From an uncultured Acetatifactor sp. (lineage in GTDB: Bacteria > Bacillota > Clostridia > Lachnospirales > Lachnospiraceae), in the NCBI GenBank assembly GCA_910578815.1, contig CAJTSE010000025.1:26510-55537 (forward strand): a DNA stretch of 29,028 nucleotides, read 5' to 3'. Each line of letters opens with the position of its first letter. Position 1 is the first letter of the stretch. The translations under genes were made by a program, and so were the position numbers. The notes under the pieces are model-generated. The model was not told where the DNA came from, did no database searches, and saw only the letters and a program-made list of their open reading frames with translations. Shown piece after piece: positions 25,010-29,028 of this stretch.

Positions 25010-25327
25010 ATGGCCATTACTATATTTTTATCCTTACTGTCCGGCTTTTCCATCATCAGCGGCCTTGTTACGGAGGGCATCAAGAAGCTTGTTACGGATC
25101 AGGCCAACCTGCCTTATAATATCATTGCCCTGATAACAGCCCTGATTGTCGGCAGCGGCGGCACCGCGGTTTTTTATCTGTTTAACGCCATCCCCTTCAC
25201 CTTCCACAACATCATTTGCATGATCCTCATGGGGTTTGCCAGCGGCCTGGCATCCATGGTAGGCTTCGACAAGGTTAAGCAGGGAATTGAGCAGCTTTCA
25301 AAACCTGATGCGGACAATGAAAAATGA
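25010..25327 (+). CDS. Holin
   Basis: A 105-residue membrane protein directly after the amidase. The ATG at 25010 follows AGAGGAAA at good distance; the earlier in-frame ATG at 24989 lies inside the amidase gene. It has two or three hydrophobic helices (about 1-20, 30-55 and 60-85) and a charged C-terminal tail, typical of phage holins. It would permeabilise the membrane so that the amidase reaches the wall. Confidence 0.82.
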   Translation: MAITIFLSLLSGFSIISGLVTEGIKKLVTDQANLPYNIIALITALIVGSGGTAVFYLFNAIPFTFHNIICMILMGFASGLASMVGFDKVKQGIEQLSKPDADNEK

Positions 25328-25833
25328 ACGAACTTGCAGCCCTCACAAAAATTGATTTTTTGTCTGTATTTACCGCGGTATTTATCATCCTTATGGGCCT
25401 CAAGGCAATTATATCCTTATTCGAGTGGATATTTGAAAAGTTTGGCCTGGAGACAAAGTGGATGCGCAAAAAGCGGGAGGAACACGAGCTGCTGCTTCAG
25501 ACCTCTCAAAGACTTGCCGCCCTGCAGGATCAGCGCAGGCAGGACGTGAAAAAATCCGATCGCCGGGATGAGGAAATTGCATCCGACATCAAGAGACTTA
25601 CCTGCATGTTCATTGATAAGGAAATAGATGATATGCGCTGGGAAATCAACCACTTTGCCACAGAAATTTCCGAGGGAAGACCCTGTAATAAGGACAGCTA
25701 CAAGCACTGTATTCACATTTACGAAAAATATGAAAAAATCCTGCAGGAAAACGGCCTCGAAAACGGCGAGGTTGAAATATCCATGGAGCTGATCAATGAC
25801 TCTTACAAGCAAAAGCTGAAAGAGGGATTTTGA
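25324..25833 (+). CDS. Lysis-region membrane-anchored coiled-coil protein
   Basis: A 169-residue protein overlapping the holin gene by 4 bp (ATGA). One N-terminal membrane helix (about 12-35) is followed by a long charged, helical, coiled-coil-like region (KKREEHELLLQTSQRLAALQ and onward) and a mixed C-terminal part. Such proteins follow the holin in many clostridial prophages, perhaps as holin regulators. Exact function unknown. Confidence 0.75.
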   Translation: MNELAALTKIDFLSVFTAVFIILMGLKAIISLFEWIFEKFGLETKWMRKKREEHELLLQTSQRLAALQDQRRQDVKKSDRRDEEIASDIKRLTCMFIDKEIDDMRWEINHFATEISEGRPCNKDSYKHCIHIYEKYEKILQENGLENGEVEISMELINDSYKQKLKEGF

Positions 25834-25853
25834 AACTACAATAAAATATACAA

Positions 25854-25893
25854 TGCCGCGCAGAAGACTGTTTACGCACCCTCCTGCGCGGCA
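25854..25893 (+). other. Perfect 10-bp hairpin between two small lysis genes
   Basis: TGCCGCGCAG (25854-25863) pairs exactly with CTGCGCGGCA (25884-25893) around a 20-base loop, and is followed by six A residues and the next ribosome site. It lacks a T-run, so it is more likely an mRNA processing or translation control structure than a terminator. Confidence 0.7.
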
Positions 25894-25907
25894 AAAAAGG
25901 AGAAAAT

Positions 25908-26093
25908 ATGATCACATTATTCAGAACAATTCGATGCTGGCAGCTTAAAACAAAATGGAAGCTGATCCTTTGGCGGTTTTGGGATCAGCAGGCCGCAGCA
26001 GTCATCCGGGACCCGGCAGCACTTGAGAAAAAGCTTACGGATTCCCTGGCCGCCCTCATTCATGAAGCGAATGCGGAAACGCCGGAGGGATAA
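25908..26093 (+). CDS. Small hypothetical protein
   Basis: A 61-residue protein behind AAAGGAGAAA. The N-terminal half is basic and aromatic (three Trp; WQLKTKWKLILWRFW), perhaps a membrane-surface amphipathic helix, and the C-terminal half is an acidic helix. It is the last gene of the lysis group. Function unknown. Confidence 0.65.
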   Translation: MITLFRTIRCWQLKTKWKLILWRFWDQQAAAVIRDPAALEKKLTDSLAALIHEANAETPEG

Positions 26094-26125
26094 ATACAGA
26101 CTGAATATTTTCAAGGCCGATTAAA

Positions 26126-26187
26126 GATAGTACCAATCTCTTCATAAAATTTGAAATTTGAAAATGATTGGTACTATCATTTTCAAA
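26126..26187 (+). promoter_or_regulatory. Two overlapping, mutually exclusive inverted repeats
   Basis: Repeat A pairs GATAGTACCAATC (26126-26138) with GATTGGTACTATC (26166-26178): 13 bp, perfect. Repeat B pairs TTTGAAAATGA (26157-26167) with TCATTTTCAAA (26177-26187): 11 bp, perfect, 9-base loop. The right arm of A makes up the loop and touches both arms of B, so only one can form at a time, as in antiterminator/terminator switches. It lies after the last lysis gene. Function is inferred from symmetry. Confidence 0.75.
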
Positions 26188-26199
26188 AACCTTTTTCTT

Positions 26200-26363
26200 C
26201 AACATCCGTCTTTTCCGGCAAACTCACCGTCTCATTCCCCCTTCTTGGACATCTTCCAGTCCTCCCTCCGGTCAGCCTACTATCACACCATCATACTCCC
26301 AGACTGGCACTGGAAAGCCGTATTGAAATTATTAAGCAGAAAGGACGTAGTTTTATAGATTAA
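26200..26363 (+). pseudogene. Frameshifted remnant resembling a tape-measure segment
   Basis: Bases 26214-26265 align with 28971-29021 of the tape-measure gene: about 43 of 51 bases are identical, with one inserted base that breaks the frame. The intact copy encodes SGKLTASSASLDTFQSS. Here the reading changes frame midway (SGKLTVS, then FLDIFQSSLRSAY in the next frame). The following ~95 bases may come from tape-measure sequence beyond the window. Confidence 0.6.
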
Positions 26364-26821
26364 AAATCCGAATTACAATGATTGCAATGGAAGTTCTTTG
26401 CATTTCTTCCCATGCTAAAAATCCCAAATACTGCTGTATGCAAAGCCTTAGAGGTATTTGTAATTCTTTTTACATTGGTTGCATGGCAGTAAGGACATTC
26501 AACGCCAAATTCATTGCCTTTGTCCCTGCCTTCTAGGATTGCTTTACCGTGTTCCAATTTTGCCTTATTTTCCATCCTACGCTTAAACAAGTCTTCATCC
26601 CTATGGTCAAATAAGTATTGGTCAAATTCGGGAGATGATTTGATATATTCCTCAATGAATTGTTGTTTTAGATCTTTGTCAATAATTGTTCCAGAACCAT
26701 CAACTAAATATTTATTTGGAACCTGAAATAAATTACTTTGGCAATAATCACATGGCTCATTTAACTCTTTAGTTAATCTTTGAACCAATCTACCACACTT
26801 TTTACAGTAGCAAAGTATCAT
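26360..26821 (-). CDS. Zinc-ribbon moron (minus strand)
   Basis: A 153-residue protein on the strand opposite to the phage operon. It has an N-terminal CKKCGRL...CDYCQ zinc ribbon (about 6-30), a charged helical middle, and a C-terminal CPYCHATNVK...FHCNHCNSDF ribbon; C-terminal ribbons of this kind occur in clostridial prophage and immunity-linked hypotheticals. It has its own promoter and an AAAGGA ribosome site. It is clearly more AT-rich than the island genes to its left. Expressed independently, it fits a moron or lysogenic-conversion gene. Function unknown. Confidence 0.75.
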   Translation of the reverse strand: MILCYCKKCGRLVQRLTKELNEPCDYCQSNLFQVPNKYLVDGSGTIIDKDLKQQFIEEYIKSSPEFDQYLFDHRDEDLFKRRMENKAKLEHGKAILEGRDKGNEFGVECPYCHATNVKRITNTSKALHTAVFGIFSMGRNAKNFHCNHCNSDF

Positions 26822-26853
26822 TGTATTTTTCCTTTCAACCCATTATAGAAGCT

Positions 26854-26882
26854 ATTTTAGCATATTTTTCCATATAAAACAA
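26854..26882 (-). promoter_or_regulatory. Promoter of the zinc-ribbon moron
   Basis: On the minus strand TTGTTT (26882-26877), 17 bp, TAAAAT (26859-26854), 33 bp before the start codon. This independent promoter supports the moron reading and places the nearby hairpin cluster upstream of it rather than in its mRNA. Confidence 0.65.
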
Positions 26883-26947
26883 GTAGACTCCACAACTACT
26901 TATGTGTATCTCCACAATACACAGTAAAATAGGTATCCACAACCTAT
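26881..26947. repeat. Three tandem hairpins with a shared TCCACA loop
   Basis: AAGTAG-ACTCCACAA-CTACTT (26881-26901), TGTGTAT-CTCCACA-ATACACA (26903-26923) and ATAGGT-ATCCACA-ACCTAT (26929-26947). All three stems differ in sequence yet pair perfectly, and all three loops carry TCCACA (TGTGGA on the other strand). Structure and loop, not stem sequence, are kept, which is the mark of a hairpin-recognising protein or of a DNA hairpin site. Confidence 0.85.
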
Positions 26948-26960
26948 AATAAATTATAGT

Positions 26961-29028
26961 ATGATATTTAAAACATTTGACAGTAAAATTGATAAATGGA
27001 CTTCTAAAATAGGTATATTCAAAAAATCATTCAATGAACTTGGAACTGCTGTAAATGGTACATTTAAGTCAGTTATTGACAATCTTGATAATTTTGATGA
27101 AAATGTTGGATTTTGGGAAAGTTTAAAAAATAATCTTTTCTCTAAGCAAGCAGATAAAGACTGGATCAAAAATTCTTCTGAAGATATTATTTCAAAAGAA
27201 AATATTAACAGCTATATTGCTGAATTAGATTTAGATTCTGCAAAAGATAAGCTAGAAAATATGTTTGATTGGGATAGCAAGATTAAAAAAAATAAGGCTA
27301 CATGGCAAGGTTATTTTGATACATGTAAAGGTGGAAATGAATATCTCATTGACCTCATCAAAAACACCAACGATCTTTCCAAACTCACAGGTGAAGATCT
27401 CGTAGAAGCCAACCAACAAGCCCGTGCCTCCGCTCTCGCTCACAACGAAGCACTTAAAGCACAAACATTCTCCGCTAAAGCAGGCAAAGCAGCCCTTCAG
27501 GCACTTGCCACTGCAGGCAACATGCTTGCCATGTGGGCTATCAGCAAGGGAATTGAATTTGCTGTCACAGGAATTGATAACCTCGTCCACTCTGCAGAAC
27601 ACTGTAAAGAACGTGTAGATGAATTAATGGATTCCTACAAATCCGCAATAGATACCGCCAATACAGATGCTAAGACGATTGAGGACTTAATCTCAAGATA
27701 CGAAGAATTATCCAAGGGCGTAAACAGCCTGGGTGAAAATCTATCCCTCTCCACAGACAAGTATGCTGAATACAATCAGATTGTCAATCAAATCGCAGAC
27801 ATGTTCCCCACATTAATACAGGGGTATACCAGTGAAGGCAATGCAATTCTGTCTCTTAAGGGCAATGTGGAGCAATTACGTGACGCCTATCAGGATGCCC
27901 AGCAGGAAGCCTACAACATGCTGATTGCTTCCGGAAAGAATTCTACCGGAAATGACATAGTAACAAATTATCAGAATCAAGTGAACGGTCAAAAACATCT
28001 TTTCGGAAATGACGCTGGCGCAAATGATATAATAAAAATCATGACTAAGCTCACAGATGCTGCCACTCCGGATGAATTTAGAGATACCTATAATCAGCTT
28101 TACAATGAGTATGCAAATATATGGAGCAGTGACGAAAAAATCCAAAATGCGCTGAGAGCCTCCGGAATCTGGGACCTGCTTCAATTTGACAAATTTGCAC
28201 AATTAACGCCGGATGATTTGTCAAGTATCAGGCACTCCGCCAGAGCCGTGATTCAAACATATCAGGCTGAAATTGATACCGCATTAAAGGATGTCAGGCT
28301 TTTAGCCAATGCCTATTTCATTACCAGTCCGGATTATGCGGCACTTGACGCAGAAAGTAAAAATGTTGTGTCCGTCATTCTAAACAGCCTCAGCGAAAAT
28401 ACGGCAAACGGATTTGAAAACCAGATAGCCGTCGGTGATTATGTAAATTATATTTTGGAAACTTTTAAAGACAACATTGATCTTACAAGCGCTTTACATG
28501 ATCTGCTGACACTGGATTCTTCCAAGCTTTCTATCAATGACACAGCTTCACAGATAGATTCCTATATCAGGTCTGTTGCAGACGCGCTGAATATTAGCAT
28601 AAAGGGGTTAACGCCTTTAGAATCAAAAGCAGCGGAGGCTCTCGGCTTGAATGAAATCGAAATACTGGAAGCCAAAATTGCCGACGCCTTAAAAATGGAC
28701 CCTGCCGAATTAAAAATCCTGTTCGGTCTAGAAGGGCTGGATGACATCAAAAAAAGAATTGATGCCAGTATCAAACAGCTCACAGATGACCATGAAACAA
28801 CAAATCAGAATGCTTATGCGTACTTAACGGACAATATCGACTTTGAAAGCTTCACACAGAAACAGGCTGAAATCTGGCTGGATGCTGCAAGCGGCGCCGA
28901 AAATGCCTGGCAGGCAGTTGAACGGTATTACGCTGCACTGGCCGAAATGGAAGCCGCCGAAAATTCACTTTCTGGAAAGCTCACCGCCTCATCCGCCTCC
29001 CTGGACACCTTCCAGTCCTCCATTCAGT
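26961..29028 (+). CDS. Tape-measure protein (partial, runs off the right edge)
   Basis: 689 codons are visible with no stop. The product is long, helical and rich in Ala, Asp and Ser, with one hydrophobic stretch (residues ~172-195, ALQALATAGNMLAMWAISKG) and repeated heptad-like segments, as in phage tail tape-measure proteins that set tail length. Such a gene is expected in the phage tail module begun at 21 kb. No Shine-Dalgarno precedes the ATG; a perfect TATAAT at 26945-26950 would start transcription almost at the ATG, so a leaderless mRNA is possible. The first ~115 codons are AT-rich and the rest are not, which suggests a hybrid gene. Confidence 0.82.
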   Translation, partial: MIFKTFDSKIDKWTSKIGIFKKSFNELGTAVNGTFKSVIDNLDNFDENVGFWESLKNNLFSKQADKDWIKNSSEDIISKENINSYIAELDLDSAKDKLENMFDWDSKIKKNKATWQGYFDTCKGGNEYLIDLIKNTNDLSKLTGEDLVEANQQARASALAHNEALKAQTFSAKAGKAALQALATAGNMLAMWAISKGIEFAVTGIDNLVHSAEHCKERVDELMDSYKSAIDTANTDAKTIEDLISRYEELSKGVNSLGENLSLSTDKYAEYNQIVNQIADMFPTLIQGYTSEGNAILSLKGNVEQLRDAYQDAQQEAYNMLIASGKNSTGNDIVTNYQNQVNGQKHLFGNDAGANDIIKIMTKLTDAATPDEFRDTYNQLYNEYANIWSSDEKIQNALRASGIWDLLQFDKFAQLTPDDLSSIRHSARAVIQTYQAEIDTALKDVRLLANAYFITSPDYAALDAESKNVVSVILNSLSENTANGFENQIAVGDYVNYILETFKDNIDLTSALHDLLTLDSSKLSINDTASQIDSYIRSVADALNISIKGLTPLESKAAEALGLNEIEILEAKIADALKMDPAELKILFGLEGLDDIKKRIDASIKQLTDDHETTNQNAYAYLTDNIDFESFTQKQAEIWLDAASGAENAWQAVERYYAALAEMEAAENSLSGKLTASSASLDTFQSSIQ

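Noticed and set aside
25854..25893. Rho-independent terminator
   Set aside because: The stem is perfect but is followed by A residues and a ribosome site, not a T-run.
26881..26947. CsrA-type GGA hairpins in the leader of the minus-strand zinc-ribbon gene
   Set aside because: The gene's promoter lies downstream of the hairpins on that strand, so they would not be in its mRNA.
26200..29028. Diversity-generating retroelement (template/variable repeat pair)
   Set aside because: The repeated segment is short, contains an indel and mixed substitutions rather than adenine-specific changes, and no reverse transcriptase gene is present.

Overview
The window looks like chromosome of a low-to-mid GC member of the Firmicutes, most likely a clostridial gut anaerobe of the Lachnospiraceae type. 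The signs are the gap-pgk pair, the PP2C phosphatase / PASTA kinase / RsgA cluster, AGGAGG ribosome sites, sigma-A promoters, a BceAB-type peptide transporter and protein sequence flavour. No rRNA, tRNA or CRISPR array was found.

Positions 1-13.8 kb are ordinary chromosome. From the left: a 52/49-bp tandem repeat fused to the 3' end of pgk; pgk and gap (minus); a PHP-family phosphatase (plus) behind a structured 150-bp module; a hypothetical gene and mnmA (minus); a BceAB-like ABC transporter (minus) with a BceR-type operator; an HTH-methyltransferase fusion (plus); and rsgA, prkC and stp (minus).

From about 13.8 kb to the right edge lies a phage-like island. Its left arm (minus) is a two-gene operon: a small sigma-70-like protein and a DUF262/ParB-like protein with an internal 14-residue repeat. 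That operon starts at a near-perfect sigma-A promoter overlapped by a LexA (SOS) box; a second LexA box lies close by. The right arm (plus, 16.5-29 kb) carries small Cys-rich proteins and a 928-residue protein with the motif order of single-subunit double-psi-beta-barrel RNA polymerases (phage SPbeta YonO / eukaryotic RDR-QDE-1 class). A coupled zinc-ribbon protein follows, then a probable tail assembly protein, a probable tail-tube protein, a cysteine desulfurase, an amidase, a holin, two small lysis-region proteins, a minus-strand zinc-ribbon moron and the start of a tape-measure protein cut by the window edge.

My reading, which is inference: this is an SOS-induced prophage or domesticated phage-tail-like particle that brings its own transcription machinery (a sigma-like protein plus a YonO/RDR-like polymerase) to express its tail and lysis genes. 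No integrase, terminase, portal or capsid gene is visible, but the right end of the island is outside the window. Around 26.1-27.3 kb there is a recombination seam: switch-like overlapping inverted repeats, a frameshifted copy of a tape-measure segment, an AT-rich moron, and three tandem hairpins with different stems but the same TCCACA loop.
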